Part shown: positions 1 through 9,426 of the stretch, piece by piece
Position numbering within the stretch: position 1 is the first letter of the stretch
Layout: the number at the start of each line of letters is the position of its first letter
DNA from: an uncultured Tateyamaria sp.
GTDB taxonomy: Bacteria > Pseudomonadota > Alphaproteobacteria > Rhodobacterales > Rhodobacteraceae
Reading direction: 5' to 3'
Assembly (NCBI RefSeq): GCF_947494755.1
Contig: NZ_CANLVZ010000010.1
Coordinates: 1 to 64,000 of the forward strand
DNA: 64,000 nt
The notes under the pieces: generated by a model
What the model was told of the DNA's origin: nothing
Database searches by the model: none
What the model saw: only the letters and a program-made list of their open reading frames with translations
Position numbers and translations under genes: made by a program

Positions 1-1
1 C

Positions 2-469
2 CAGGCACTGTACCGTATCGAAAAAGACCTGCGCGGCATGTCTGCCGACCAACGGCTCGCTGCACGACAGGACCGCTCAAAACCCATCATCGACGCCTTC
101 GAGCTCTGGCTCGCCCAGAACCGCGCCCGCATCTCGGCCAAATCCCCAACCGGAGAGGCCCTGAAATACATCGCCAAATACTGGGACAGGTTGAGCCTGT
201 TCCTCGACGACGGTCGCATCGAACTCGACAACAACCCCGTCGAGCGGACGATCCGCCCCATCGCCCTCAACCGCAAGAACGCGCTCTTCGCAGGACACGA
301 TGCCGGCGCACAAAACTGGGCCGTCATCGCGTCACTGATCGAGACCTGCAAACTCAACGGGATCGAGCCTCACGGCTATTTATCCGACGTCCTGATAGCC
401 ATCGCAGACGGGCACAAACAGACCGATATCAACCAGCTGCTGCCCTGGAACTACATCAAACCGGTGTGA
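2..469 (+). CDS. tnpC: IS66-family transposase, C-terminal part (5' end outside window)
   Basis: This reading frame is open from the window edge to a TGA at 467-469. It carries the C-terminal end of the IS66 DDE transposase: the block with DDGRIELDNNPVERTIRP and the downstream NALFAGHDAGAQNWAVI stretch are hallmarks of the family. About 156 residues are visible, against roughly 500 for a complete TnpC, so the catalytic N-terminal part lies to the left. The element's terminal inverted repeat follows immediately. Whether the missing part is intact cannot be judged from this window. Confidence 0.93.
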   Translation, partial: QALYRIEKDLRGMSADQRLAARQDRSKPIIDAFELWLAQNRARISAKSPTGEALKYIAKYWDRLSLFLDDGRIELDNNPVERTIRPIALNRKNALFAGHDAGAQNWAVIASLIETCKLNGIEPHGYLSDVLIAIADGHKQTDINQLLPWNYIKPV

Positions 470-485
470 ACCGCGCACCGCTTAC
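461..485. repeat. IS66 right terminal inverted repeat
   Basis: Read on the minus strand, this stretch begins GTAAGCGGTGCGCGG, the typical start of IS66-family ends. It overlaps the transposase stop codon. IS66 elements make 8-bp target duplications, so 486-493 would be the right duplication copy; the left copy is outside the window. Confidence 0.75.
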
Positions 486-1372
486 GTTGAACGTCGCGCG
501 GTGGCGATTGGAATATTTCCATAGTTTTTCGACAGCACAGCTTCGAGGTGGCGTCGGTAATCGGGTGGCATCCTCTCGCCCACAACGACCTCTTTGATAG
601 CTTCGACAGGGTATTTGCGCAGGATCGGCAATTCGTCCTCACGGTCAGACTGCACCAACAAACGTCTTTCGCGCTCGTAGCTCCATTCGGCTGGCTTGGT
701 GCCGAAGGCGTGCCGCCAGATATCATGCATCATTCTGACTGCTTCAGCGCCGGATTCCTCATACATGGGGATGTCTGCACGCCTCTCTTCCATACCTTGA
801 TATTCAATCATCACTTTTGTTTCTTCTATTGCGGTGTGACTATACCAATCTTGATCCCACGCTATTCCGTAGACCATGCTGTCTACTACGGGCGGCGCAT
901 CAACATAGGCGACATCGAGCAGATATCCCTTGGGCTCGGCATTAGCGATCAGGTCCTCGTCGAATACAATGCAAAATCCGCGAAGACCATCAGCGTAGTG
1001 AGACCACATCAGCAAGTTGTCTTGCTCGGAGCCGAAACAAGCAATACGCATTCCTACCCGCATCGCGACAAACGGAGGCGCATAGTGCTGGCACTCATCA
1101 AAGTACTCTTCCACATTTTCGGAGAAAATATCGTCAGCCATCAGGTCTTCGACTGAGTTAGCATGAAATCCCCAAGCTTTCGCGGCAGCTAGGAATCTTT
1201 CCGGTTCAACCTTTGGATCGGGAATGCCCTCGTAGATGTTGCTCCAAAATTCGAATGGATCATTGTAGGCCGAGTGGTGCTGACAAAAAATCATCCCGTT
1301 TTCCAGATTCTGGAGAGTGTACTCGGTTGGACCACTGAACTTGTGCAGCCTTCTGTTCGCGTCAGGTCGCAT
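482..1372 (-). CDS. DUF2971 family protein, last gene of the MORC/Z1 operon
   Basis: This 296-residue protein has the DUF2971 pattern: an N-terminal LHKFSGPTEYTLQNLENGMIFCQ segment followed by the conserved AYNDPFEF motif, a central LLMWSHYADGLRGFCIVFD motif, and a C-terminal EVVVGERMPPDYRR segment. DUF2971 proteins are frequent in defence islands, but I know of no established biochemical role. Its start overlaps the end of the AIPR gene by 11 bp, so the two are translationally coupled. The stop codon (482-484) lies within the IS66 end, so the last residues have probably been replaced by the insertion. The length is close to normal for the family, so the protein may still work. Confidence 0.85.
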   Translation of the reverse strand: MRPDANRRLHKFSGPTEYTLQNLENGMIFCQHHSAYNDPFEFWSNIYEGIPDPKVEPERFLAAAKAWGFHANSVEDLMADDIFSENVEEYFDECQHYAPPFVAMRVGMRIACFGSEQDNLLMWSHYADGLRGFCIVFDEDLIANAEPKGYLLDVAYVDAPPVVDSMVYGIAWDQDWYSHTAIEETKVMIEYQGMEERRADIPMYEESGAEAVRMMHDIWRHAFGTKPAEWSYERERRLLVQSDREDELPILRKYPVEAIKEVVVGERMPPDYRRHLEAVLSKNYGNIPIATARRST

Positions 1373-3461
1373 CAGCGCTCACGCCAGATGAAAAGCCTTC
1401 ATCCTGAAGTTTCTTGAGTGCACCCATCGCAATCGCACACTGCTTGTCTGACGGCATCTTGCTCGGGAACGCTGCGCAGGTTTCGAGGACGCCATTTTCT
1501 CGTGGAGACAGAAGCCCACGTTCACGTGCCCAGTTGCGCGCTTCTGCCCAGAACGCCGCGCCTAGCCTGTGCACTTCGAGTTCCGCCTCTACACTGTCTT
1601 CGACAGCCTTGTCCGCCCGTGCCTCACGAGCTCGATCATTGGCAAGTTCCTCAGAGATCAATACGCGGTCAAGGCCGTCAGGATAGCTCAGGGACCGTTC
1701 TTCCAGCCACTTCCAGCAAGCCTGCTTCTTGGCCCATTCGCTGAAGTTCCGCACACCTTCAGGGGGATTTGTAATCACATCCTGGGCTTCAGCAGCGGCT
1801 ACCAAAAGCGCCGATTTCAGATCGGGTGAAACATCCTGATACCGCCAGACTGCGTCGAGGTCGACCTGCATGTCCCGCTCGCGCGCGTCGTGAACAAGCT
1901 TGGCAATGGCATATGTCACGATGTTGGCGCGGTATCCTCCTTCATACCATTCCGCACCTGAGACCAGCTTTTCAGTTGCCCGGAATATGATAGTTTTTGC
2001 GATCATGCGCCTGAACCAGAGCTCATCGAACGCCGCTCCTTCGGAACCCCATCGCTTGCCGATGTGCTTGGCGAACTCAGCGAAGTTCTTCTGTGCGCCC
2101 AAGCTCACGACGTGTGGCAAGCAGACCCACGTATTCTCAAACTTCGCGAGATCAGTTTTTGTCAGAAACTGGGAGCGAGGGAACTCGGCTTGGAACTTCC
2201 TGCTTTCAGCGGTTTGTCGTCCAGCGCTTTTTCTCCGTCCAATTTCGTCTGCATATTGCCCCCTCGCGCGCTCATAAAACCATTTGGTGTCCCGATACCC
2301 GTCTTCTCCCCGTGCCAGTACCTTGCGGGACAGCTCTTCGGTTCGAATGTGGAAGGGGTGGTTAGCGAAGAAATCGGCTGCGTTTACCTTGTTCTGGCTG
2401 TTCGCGTATTCCGAGATGCGCGGAACCACGAGTTCGGATTTTTCGCGCGGCACAATGGTCAGCTTCATCTGGACATGTACCTGCTCAAGTTCTTCTGCAG
2501 AAGCCCGTCTCGCCGCGTGCAACGAAGCTGTAGTTTGACCGCCATTTACAATCTGCAGGTTGTCTGCTCGGACCAACTGCAAACCCTGATCCGATTGCTC
2601 CACCTCGATCGCATCAGCAGTTGCGCTCAGGCCATTGTTGTAGGAGAAAAACATATGTGGCTCATCGCGGATCGTATCGCGAATGCCCTTGTTTACTTTG
2701 TTGCGCGCCTGCAAAAAGCTTCGGACATTGGCTTCGAGGAGACGCGGTCCCCATTTGTCATATATAGCGGCCAGTTGTTTCCCGGGAATAACTGCCAAAT
2801 AGCTCTCAAGCGCGGTGTCACCTCCCGATGCCGCGAGGAGCGGGATGCCGCTCCCGAAGTCTTCTGCGAAATCGATAACAAGGTTGGCCCGTGCCTGCCC
2901 CTGCTCCATGTACTGTCTAAGGCGCTTTAGATCCCAAACACTCAAGGTTACCGGCTTGCCATCGACATCTGTCACCTTGGCTGCGTCGGCCTGAGTCCTT
3001 GAGTCTGCATTCGAAACGATGATCAGCTTGATCTTTTCGACGTCTTTCCATGTGGTGGCAATCAAATCGGCGACGCCAAAAGCGGAACTTGTTTCTTCGA
3101 GCTGCTCTCTGAAATCACGCTTCAAGCTTGCCTTTAGAAAGCGATGAAGCGTGTTCAGCAGGACTTGAAGCCGGTCCTTGTAGATCAGCCGGACTTCATC
3201 CGCGATCGAGAAGTCACAGAGAATTAGGCTAAGCACTCCGTCTCCGTCCCGCGGATCACCACCATAGCCGTCAATCCGTGCGGGATTACCAGAAACACTT
3301 CCGTCGAAATATGCGCGATGTGCCCCATCCAACTCACCGGCTTCGGTGAGCAGCTCGCCAACCTTTTCAAAGAATGCCTCCACTGTTACGAGACCAAGAA
3401 CGTCTGCGTCGCCCTGGATATCGGCTATTAATTCGTGGTGAAAACCTTCGAGTTCACTCAT
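1362..3461 (-). CDS. AIPR family protein (abortive-infection phage-resistance type)
   Basis: This 699-residue protein carries the AIPR signature around residues 280-320, with NNGLSATAD followed by IVNGGQTTASLHAARRA, and an N-terminal region typical of AIPR proteins. The family is named after phage-resistance proteins and recurs next to MORC, Z1 and PD-(D/E)XK genes in restriction-like clusters. The exact activity is unsettled. The ATG at 3461 was chosen over a TTG six bases upstream; it overlaps the end of the nuclease gene by 8 bp. It belongs to the minus-strand operon 482-8637. Confidence 0.88.
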   Translation of the reverse strand: MSELEGFHHELIADIQGDADVLGLVTVEAFFEKVGELLTEAGELDGAHRAYFDGSVSGNPARIDGYGGDPRDGDGVLSLILCDFSIADEVRLIYKDRLQVLLNTLHRFLKASLKRDFREQLEETSSAFGVADLIATTWKDVEKIKLIIVSNADSRTQADAAKVTDVDGKPVTLSVWDLKRLRQYMEQGQARANLVIDFAEDFGSGIPLLAASGGDTALESYLAVIPGKQLAAIYDKWGPRLLEANVRSFLQARNKVNKGIRDTIRDEPHMFFSYNNGLSATADAIEVEQSDQGLQLVRADNLQIVNGGQTTASLHAARRASAEELEQVHVQMKLTIVPREKSELVVPRISEYANSQNKVNAADFFANHPFHIRTEELSRKVLARGEDGYRDTKWFYERARGQYADEIGRRKSAGRQTAESRKFQAEFPRSQFLTKTDLAKFENTWVCLPHVVSLGAQKNFAEFAKHIGKRWGSEGAAFDELWFRRMIAKTIIFRATEKLVSGAEWYEGGYRANIVTYAIAKLVHDARERDMQVDLDAVWRYQDVSPDLKSALLVAAAEAQDVITNPPEGVRNFSEWAKKQACWKWLEERSLSYPDGLDRVLISEELANDRAREARADKAVEDSVEAELEVHRLGAAFWAEARNWARERGLLSPRENGVLETCAAFPSKMPSDKQCAIAMGALKKLQDEGFSSGVSADAT

Positions 3462-4440
3462 GAACAAGACCCTCTCGGATCAGGTCAACCAAAGCGTCTT
3501 CGAGTTTGAACGGCTCACACGAATCCAGAGCTATCGAATATCGGACGTTCTCCACACCCGGTGCAAGCGGCGCAGATATCCGGGGGAATCCATCAAGCAC
3601 TTCGTAGTCGGTCGTTGCGCCAAGAAGCCACCGGCGCTCATCGTAGCCGTTCTCCGGGTCATATCCGGTCGAATAAAGCGCCTCTTCCCACGCTTCGAAA
3701 GCTGCGCCGCCATCTTCGAACATCTCTGACGTTATGCGCACATGATCGTGCAGACTCTGACCTTCTGGCAGGACAGCTGAGGAAACGTTTACCACACGCA
3801 AACACAATCGGCTGCCTTCTACATCTGCCAATTGGTCTTCTGAAGAAATGGCGACAAAAGGCTTTGCGGCTACCCGCCTCGCCTTCACTTCGACGCAGCT
3901 TCCGATCAACTCGAAATCCTTCGCCGAGCCGGTCGGGCCGGTCCAAGCCTCGATTGCAGTCTCTGGTCCAAACGCCGATACAAGCTCCCGAAGAAACGCC
4001 AGCTCGCCGACCAGTCCCCGCTGCTCTTCAACGGACAACCCATTGGTCTTGCCACCGCGCAAAAGGTGATACCAGCGTCGCGTCCGCTGAAGTGCTCGGG
4101 CGAGCGCTTCGTCTCGGTCCGCACCTGCTTCTCCAGCTTCGACCACATCCCGGCAAAGGGTCTCGAAGATCTCGACCTGACTTCTTTCCTTGAGGCCGAG
4201 GACGAATGCCGATCCGTCCGATACAGGACGGAAGCTCGCAACAAGGTTCTTCAATTTCGGCAGACGCGGTATCGGTTGCGGCACGCTTGGAAATTTCAAC
4301 ATCAGACCGGGCATGCCTGCTTCCAACAGCACCCAGAAAAAATCAAAACCACCCGCGACATTGACCCGCTTTGCTTCGTCTGGGTTGAGTCGTTCCCATG
4401 GATCACGAGGTTTCAAGAGGTGCCTCCTGATCTTCGTCAT
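3454..4440 (-). CDS. PD-(D/E)XK motif protein (DUF4420-like nuclease)
   Basis: The 328-residue product contains GLVGELAFLRELV followed by KDFELIGSCVEVKARR. This reads as the D-x(n)-E-x-K catalytic core of a restriction-endonuclease fold (D of KDFEL, E and K of EVKA) at about residues 175-190. Proteins of this type always seem to sit between a Z1 gene and an AIPR gene in MORC-containing clusters, where they are the presumed DNA-cutting subunit. The start overlaps the Z1 coding region by 38 bp, indicating tight coupling. The nuclease assignment rests on the motif alone. Confidence 0.85.
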   Translation of the reverse strand: MTKIRRHLLKPRDPWERLNPDEAKRVNVAGGFDFFWVLLEAGMPGLMLKFPSVPQPIPRLPKLKNLVASFRPVSDGSAFVLGLKERSQVEIFETLCRDVVEAGEAGADRDEALARALQRTRRWYHLLRGGKTNGLSVEEQRGLVGELAFLRELVSAFGPETAIEAWTGPTGSAKDFELIGSCVEVKARRVAAKPFVAISSEDQLADVEGSRLCLRVVNVSSAVLPEGQSLHDHVRITSEMFEDGGAAFEAWEEALYSTGYDPENGYDERRWLLGATTDYEVLDGFPRISAPLAPGVENVRYSIALDSCEPFKLEDALVDLIREGLVHE

Positions 4441-7153
4441 CGTCTTCTTCGCCGAACAGTTCCCGATAACGCACCGTATTCACTACGTACTCGACGCGTT
4501 CGGCTGCGCGAGAAGAAACTGGAAGGCTTATGCCCCACGCCACAACGGGATCAGCAGGGATTAGGTCGACATGCTTGCCATCTTCCTTGCCATCTGGGGC
4601 CTTGGCCTTGACGAAATGGAGGATGAAAAGACCTTGATTTCTTTCTCGACGATAGATCGAGTCCGGATAGTTCACGCGATCACCGACCGTCTTCCCGTTT
4701 TCTTCCCGATACCGCGACTCGGCTGCCTCAGCTCTTTCCGGGTCTACACCTGCCTTCTCGATCCCCCGAGACGCAACACGCATTCGCTTACCACTGAAAG
4801 ACATAAATCCATGTTGCAGGTCTTGCAGGTCTACATATCGCGTCGCGGGCACGATCGGCACACCCAACGTTTCGTTCGATTTGCCTTTAGTGAGGCTGGG
4901 TATCAATACGTCCCAAGTTTTCAGCTCGTCCGCACTTCGGGCATCGATGTATTTTCTGACCGGGTCTGGGTCAGTCGTCGCGCTCTGCTCGGCGTTTCGC
5001 CACACGGCAAGAAACTCGTCTATGATTTGGACTGGTACGCTGCAATACAACGCTCCCCAAGGCGATCGCTGCTCCTCAACGCCCGCACTCTGGAGCTTCA
5101 AAAGGAAAGACTTGGCCGCAGCAATATTCGCGGAAAGATCGCCTGATCTGGTGCTCACTCTCGATGTCTCGACGAATTTGTTGGAGAGTCCGATCAGCGT
5201 CGTGACTTTTGTTCCCGACCCCATCTTGTTGCGTGCTGTGACGAGCAACGAAGCTGGATGACTTCGTACCGCCAGACCGAAATCCCTAGGAGTTGCTGTA
5301 GGCACAACCGCCATATCGTGAATTTCTGAGTGCAATTCTTCAGTCGCGTTCGCGATGTATGCATACCATCCAATAGCTTCGGCTGGCATCCAAATACGAC
5401 AAAGATCTTCGTATCCGGTCCGATACCCGAACCAACGCCCCATCTGCATGAGGGTATCGTACATCTTCGTGTTGCGTAAGAACCAGGTTACCGTCAGCCC
5501 CTCAAGTGTTAACCCGCGCGATAGAGAGAAACCGCCAACGGCAATGAATTTTCTGCCCGCTTTGCCACGAACTTCATCTGGATACTCCAAAACATCCTTC
5601 GACTTGTAGTTCACCAGCACGACCTGTGCAGCAGCGATGGCTTCATGCAGCGCAGCCTGAATCTCATCCCATGAGGAATGAGCCTCTCGGAATTCGCTTT
5701 CCCATACTTGCTTTAAAGCTGCAATTTCTGGGTCTGCCACTCCCTTGTTGCCAGTTGAACCGTTGACCCTGACCGAGTTCTGAATCTTTTGAAGCACTTC
5801 GTGCAGCCGGTTCCGCAGCTGTAATTGAATGGGGTTCCGAAAGCTGGCGTTCACCAACATTGAGCAGTGTTTGTGCTCTTGGTTTCTTAGCGTACGAATT
5901 GCTGCAGTCAGTACGAAGGCGCGAACCGCTTTCACCAACGACTCCGGAAGCGCTTCTACTTCAAAGTCTTGTGGGTGTTTGACGGGAAGCAAGTCTTCAT
6001 TGTCGTCGATATACCTCAACCATGTTGGATCCTCATCATCGGGCAAGCCTTCGACAAAGACTTTTCTGCCGCCGAAATAATTCGTTGGAGCGTCGAGGCC
6101 GATGATAAAGTCCTTAGGAAACAAGTCTTCCGCCAGCATCTCATCGTCTTGATCAGGATCGATAAAGATATTCGCGAAAGGAGTTGCCGTGTATCCGACA
6201 TAGCAACTCCGGTGGAACGTGTTCAAAAGCTCGCGGATCAGCCGATTTGTGGTTGTGACCTCTTCCTTGTTGTACTTGGTATTGATCGAAGCGTTGTCAG
6301 CCTCATCATCAATGAGCAGCATTGGTTGATCGATCATTTCACGGTCGCCGCGAGCGCTATTGTCCTTTAGCCATTGGAGCAGGTTGCGGAGCGTATTCGA
6401 CTGTTTCTTGATGACTAGGACGACAGGAACCTTGTAGGAGTCGATCTCGCTGGTATTGGTAGAAGCAGTAGCCTTATTGAAGTCCCGCAGTGTGTTGGTA
6501 AGGCTGACCGGTGTGTTGTTCGGGTCGAAATGACCAACTCCGATGATATGTTTTGCCCCGCCTTTCTTGGCTTCGTGGGACTTTCCGGTATCGCGACCGA
6601 TGAAGCCCTCGTCAATCCTGGCTTGAGTCTGGTTTCGAAGGTTGTTGTGAATACCGGCTATAACGATAATCAGCCTGTAGCCTGCATCTGCCGCTTTGCA
6701 GATGAGGCCCGTGTAGTTCGCCGTCTTTCCGCTTTGGACGTGCCCAACCACCATGCCTCGCCGGTCCCACGGCACATGCTTCTCAGGGTTGCCAAGTCGA
6801 CTGAGGATCTTGTCGGTAACTGTGTCCGTAGAAATCACCACGTCTTTTGGCAGGCCGTTTTGCAGGAGCAATTTCTGGTAGCGATCCCAGTAGTAGGGTT
6901 TGATCGACGGCTTTGCGTCATCCAACCAAGGTTCGAAATCCTCGCTATCGACCACTGCACCAAGTCCAGCCTTTATCCCTTGCTTGTGCTCGATCTCGCG
7001 CGCAATTTGCTCGATCTCTTCTTCATCAAGACCCGGCGGAACTAAAGCAGCGACACCTCGGATCATATTGCGAAGTTCGTCTTCGGTCTTGCGCGCTTGG
7101 TTGAACAGACCGCTTTCGACCATGTTTTTTACTGTCTCAATTGCTTCACTCAT
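4403..7153 (-). CDS. Z1 domain protein, helicase-like endonuclease-associated ATPase
   Basis: This 916-residue protein has a P-loop VVGHVQSGKTANYTGLI near residue 130 and the Walker B/DEAD-like box LLIDDEADNASINT near residue 280. These are followed by VGYTATPFANIFI and GRWFGYRTGYEDLCRIW, all classic for Z1-domain SF2-like ATPases. Z1 proteins are known partners of MORC/MutL-like ATPases in restriction-modification-like operons and are thought to move on or remodel DNA. The ATG at 7153 overlaps the TGA of the MORC gene (ATGA), so the two are translated together. Confidence 0.92.
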   Translation of the reverse strand: MSEAIETVKNMVESGLFNQARKTEDELRNMIRGVAALVPPGLDEEEIEQIAREIEHKQGIKAGLGAVVDSEDFEPWLDDAKPSIKPYYWDRYQKLLLQNGLPKDVVISTDTVTDKILSRLGNPEKHVPWDRRGMVVGHVQSGKTANYTGLICKAADAGYRLIIVIAGIHNNLRNQTQARIDEGFIGRDTGKSHEAKKGGAKHIIGVGHFDPNNTPVSLTNTLRDFNKATASTNTSEIDSYKVPVVLVIKKQSNTLRNLLQWLKDNSARGDREMIDQPMLLIDDEADNASINTKYNKEEVTTTNRLIRELLNTFHRSCYVGYTATPFANIFIDPDQDDEMLAEDLFPKDFIIGLDAPTNYFGGRKVFVEGLPDDEDPTWLRYIDDNEDLLPVKHPQDFEVEALPESLVKAVRAFVLTAAIRTLRNQEHKHCSMLVNASFRNPIQLQLRNRLHEVLQKIQNSVRVNGSTGNKGVADPEIAALKQVWESEFREAHSSWDEIQAALHEAIAAAQVVLVNYKSKDVLEYPDEVRGKAGRKFIAVGGFSLSRGLTLEGLTVTWFLRNTKMYDTLMQMGRWFGYRTGYEDLCRIWMPAEAIGWYAYIANATEELHSEIHDMAVVPTATPRDFGLAVRSHPASLLVTARNKMGSGTKVTTLIGLSNKFVETSRVSTRSGDLSANIAAAKSFLLKLQSAGVEEQRSPWGALYCSVPVQIIDEFLAVWRNAEQSATTDPDPVRKYIDARSADELKTWDVLIPSLTKGKSNETLGVPIVPATRYVDLQDLQHGFMSFSGKRMRVASRGIEKAGVDPERAEAAESRYREENGKTVGDRVNYPDSIYRRERNQGLFILHFVKAKAPDGKEDGKHVDLIPADPVVAWGISLPVSSRAAERVEYVVNTVRYRELFGEEDDDEDQEAPLETS

Positions 7154-8637
7154 GAAGTACGTGTCCTCAAGAATTTTTCGAGAATAGGTCCAGCGGCTTC
7201 CCACCGAACTCGCAAGAATGGGTTGGTCTGGAGTGTGTCCGAAAGAGCCTCGGACGGCACACCATTTTCCATCAATGTCACTGAGAGGGAGTAAACCACT
7301 TGCTCGAGGTCGTTTGCCGAAGTTTCGTCAGCAGCGACCGCTTCCGCGTTTCCGACAAGTTCAGCGTGCAGTGTCTCGATCGGCAGGCCTGAACCAACTA
7401 GGCGCAAGCAGCGCTCAAAGCCCTCTCGCAGGTCTTCCGGCAGCTGCTCGTCATAGGTTCGAAAGACGGGGTGTTCTAGGTTGGGGCGAAAGACTATTTG
7501 CCCATCCTTTTGCACACGATTCCAGATCGGGAAACGCGTTTCATCGACCAGTTTCTGGCCGCGTTTTCTGTAAGTGCGTTTGGACGTACCAACAAAGCGT
7601 TCAACCACTTTTTTCAATCGCTCACGTACCAACGGTGGTAGCTGAGCTGACGCCTTCTTCACGTCGATCTTCCACTCCGCGTCCATCGTGTTCGGGATAT
7701 CGACAGCGATGCGGCAAAGCTTGGTGAGCTCAGTCTGACGTGCGAGACCCAGCCATCCGCCCGCGATGATAAGACGCTTCTCCCTATAAACGTAGAGCCC
7801 TTGCGACTTCAGATGCCCTTCAGGACCACCGATTTCTTCCCACTCTTCGCGGCTCATGCGTTTGTGATGCGGGAGGGTGTGGCATCTGATCAGGACGTCG
7901 CCCTGTCGAAGCCGGAGAACCTCCTCAGGGTCTCTTTGAGTTGCAGAATGTGATGAGGCCATTGGGTCAATCGGCTTCAAGCGCCGACCATTCAGGCTCA
8001 ATGTTAAGCTGGGATTGGTCCCTTCAATAAAGCGATGAAAGACCAAACATAAATGCCTTTCTGCTTGAGACAGTTCGGAATTTATATGTTCGGCTCGCTT
8101 GACAAGGTCATGGGTGTAGCCGCCGTTCAAACGATCTAGGTTCTCCCAAATTACGACTGTTCCTGTTTCAGGCAACAATTCCCGCCCAAGCAGCGACGAA
8201 GTATCGTCGATTAGCTCCAAACTCCAATCGTTTCTCTTCGAAATCCTATCAAGGTTCCATCGAGCGCAAGCGATTGAACCGTTTTTTCGTGTCAGAACGG
8301 TGAGGCTTCGGCACTGTGAAAAGCTCGCGCTCTTAAGTCCTAGGCCAAAACGACCCAAATCCTCTGCGCTTCGTTCATGTGTCGGATTCTTGGAACCCAA
8401 ACGCATGGCCTCAATGAGTTCGACTTCCGTCATCCCAGTGCCATCATCAGCTATGGCGATCCATGGTTCGTCAGAAGCGGTTTCAGCAGTAAGGCTGACG
8501 TCCTTCGCTTTGGCGGTGATTGCATTGTCTACGATATCGGCCAAAGCCGTCTCGAGACTGTATCCGAAGTCTCTATGCCCTTCGATTAGGGAGGCGGCAT
8601 AAGGGGATGCATCGACCTTCCGAATTGAAAAGCTCAT
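7150..8637 (-). CDS. MORC-like GHKL ATPase (HSP90/MutL-type ATP-binding protein)
   Basis: This protein has about 495 residues. The N-terminal GHKL ATPase fold is clear: N-box ETALADIVDNAITAKA, G1 box IADDGTGMT, and G2 box GRFGLGLKSAS. These sit in the first 115 residues and are followed by an S5-like and a C-terminal helical region. Bacterial MORC-like proteins of this size are linked to Z1, PD-(D/E)XK and AIPR genes in predicted restriction systems, where they are thought to act as ATP-driven DNA clamps. A GTG at 8643 is an alternative start; neither has a strong ribosome-binding site. It is the first large gene of the operon. Confidence 0.88.
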   Translation of the reverse strand: MSFSIRKVDASPYAASLIEGHRDFGYSLETALADIVDNAITAKAKDVSLTAETASDEPWIAIADDGTGMTEVELIEAMRLGSKNPTHERSAEDLGRFGLGLKSASFSQCRSLTVLTRKNGSIACARWNLDRISKRNDWSLELIDDTSSLLGRELLPETGTVVIWENLDRLNGGYTHDLVKRAEHINSELSQAERHLCLVFHRFIEGTNPSLTLSLNGRRLKPIDPMASSHSATQRDPEEVLRLRQGDVLIRCHTLPHHKRMSREEWEEIGGPEGHLKSQGLYVYREKRLIIAGGWLGLARQTELTKLCRIAVDIPNTMDAEWKIDVKKASAQLPPLVRERLKKVVERFVGTSKRTYRKRGQKLVDETRFPIWNRVQKDGQIVFRPNLEHPVFRTYDEQLPEDLREGFERCLRLVGSGLPIETLHAELVGNAEAVAADETSANDLEQVVYSLSVTLMENGVPSEALSDTLQTNPFLRVRWEAAGPILEKFLRTRTS

Positions 8638-8702
8638 TGGCACGACAACAATTTAACAATCCCAATTCAACAATATTTCAAGCCAGTTGATACTTCTAGC
8701 GC

Positions 8703-8999
8703 TCATTCTTCAAGCAAGTTTCTAAGGTTTCTCATTGCAAGGAATAATGTCATTGCAGAGACTAGAACGAACGGAACGAGTAACCCGGAGATCGCAACCG
8801 CACTTACAGCAAATCCAGAAAGTAGGTTGAAAGCTTGGATTTGTTCGCCGATCGCGAGACTGATAAAGCCGCTCAAGTATATCGAGCTGCAGATCAAGAG
8901 AAAAATAAGAAGTTGTTCCAGTGGTTTCTCAAACTTTGTGAACGCGTGCTCCAAGGTAGCCCTGCGGATCAGTTTCCATTTCTTGCTTGGTTCTTGCAT
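8703..8999 (-). CDS. small membrane protein with two predicted TM segments
   Basis: The 98-residue product has a basic, hydrophilic N-terminus of about 28 residues. Two hydrophobic segments follow, one around LLIFLLICSSIYLSGFISLA and one from about residue 60 to 88, with a short charged tail. I do not recognise a family. It starts 4 bp after the stop of the XRE gene and ends 65 bp before the MORC gene on the same strand, so it may be co-transcribed with either. A membrane partner of the defence operon, for example an effector, is possible but unproven. Confidence 0.55.
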   Translation of the reverse strand: MQEPSKKWKLIRRATLEHAFTKFEKPLEQLLIFLLICSSIYLSGFISLAIGEQIQAFNLLSGFAVSAVAISGLLVPFVLVSAMTLFLAMRNLRNLLEE

Positions 9000-9003
9000 T
9001 TGC

Positions 9004-9426
9004 CTACTCCCTTACGAGTTCGATCCAAGTGTGAACGTCATCATCCGTTACTTCCCGCCCCTCGATCCGCGACTGGTACCACCGCGCGACGATGGCCCCA
9101 CGTTTTTCGCTTTTGATTTTGATGCCAGCACTTTCTAGGTACTGATCGAGTGAGGTTTCGATCCTTTTCAAAGCCTCAAAATCGTGACCGACACGGATCG
9201 ACCGTGTGCCTAGCAGCAACCAAGCAACATCGACTTCGTATCGCCCGTGCATCTTGATCAGCGCCTCGACTGGAATGCCGCGTTTACCCTTCTCATAGCT
9301 GTGATAGGCCCGATGTGAGACGCCGATCGCCTCTGCCATCGCAGCCTGTGAAACGCCTATTTCGCTGCGTGAGATGGCCAGGCGGGCACCCACTTCTGCG
9401 AACATGTCAGCATCATTTTGCGTCAT
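9004..9426 (-). CDS. XRE-family HTH transcriptional regulator
   Basis: This is a 140-residue protein with a Cro/C1-type HTH at residues 10-65: LAISRSEIGVSQAAMAEAIG, then VSHRAYHSYEKGKRG. It also has a phage-repressor-like VDVAWLLLG segment and a short C-terminal domain. The ATG at 9426 was chosen because it starts directly before the HTH; a longer frame to 9540 runs across the palindromic upstream region. It precedes the small membrane protein and defence operon on the same strand and faces the excisionase/integrase genes. It is therefore a plausible controller of either. Confidence 0.85.
   Translation of the reverse strand: MTQNDADMFAEVGARLAISRSEIGVSQAAMAEAIGVSHRAYHSYEKGKRGIPVEALIKMHGRYEVDVAWLLLGTRSIRVGHDFEALKRIETSLDQYLESAGIKIKSEKRGAIVARWYQSRIEGREVTDDDVHTWIELVRE

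Larger units (their letters stand above)
1..485 (+). mobile_element. IS66-family insertion sequence, right end
   Basis: Transposase C-terminus plus terminal inverted repeat. The insertion lies exactly at the 3' end of the neighbouring DUF2971 gene, whose stop codon falls inside the inverted repeat. The defence operon was therefore entered, or bounded, by this element. Confidence 0.85.
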
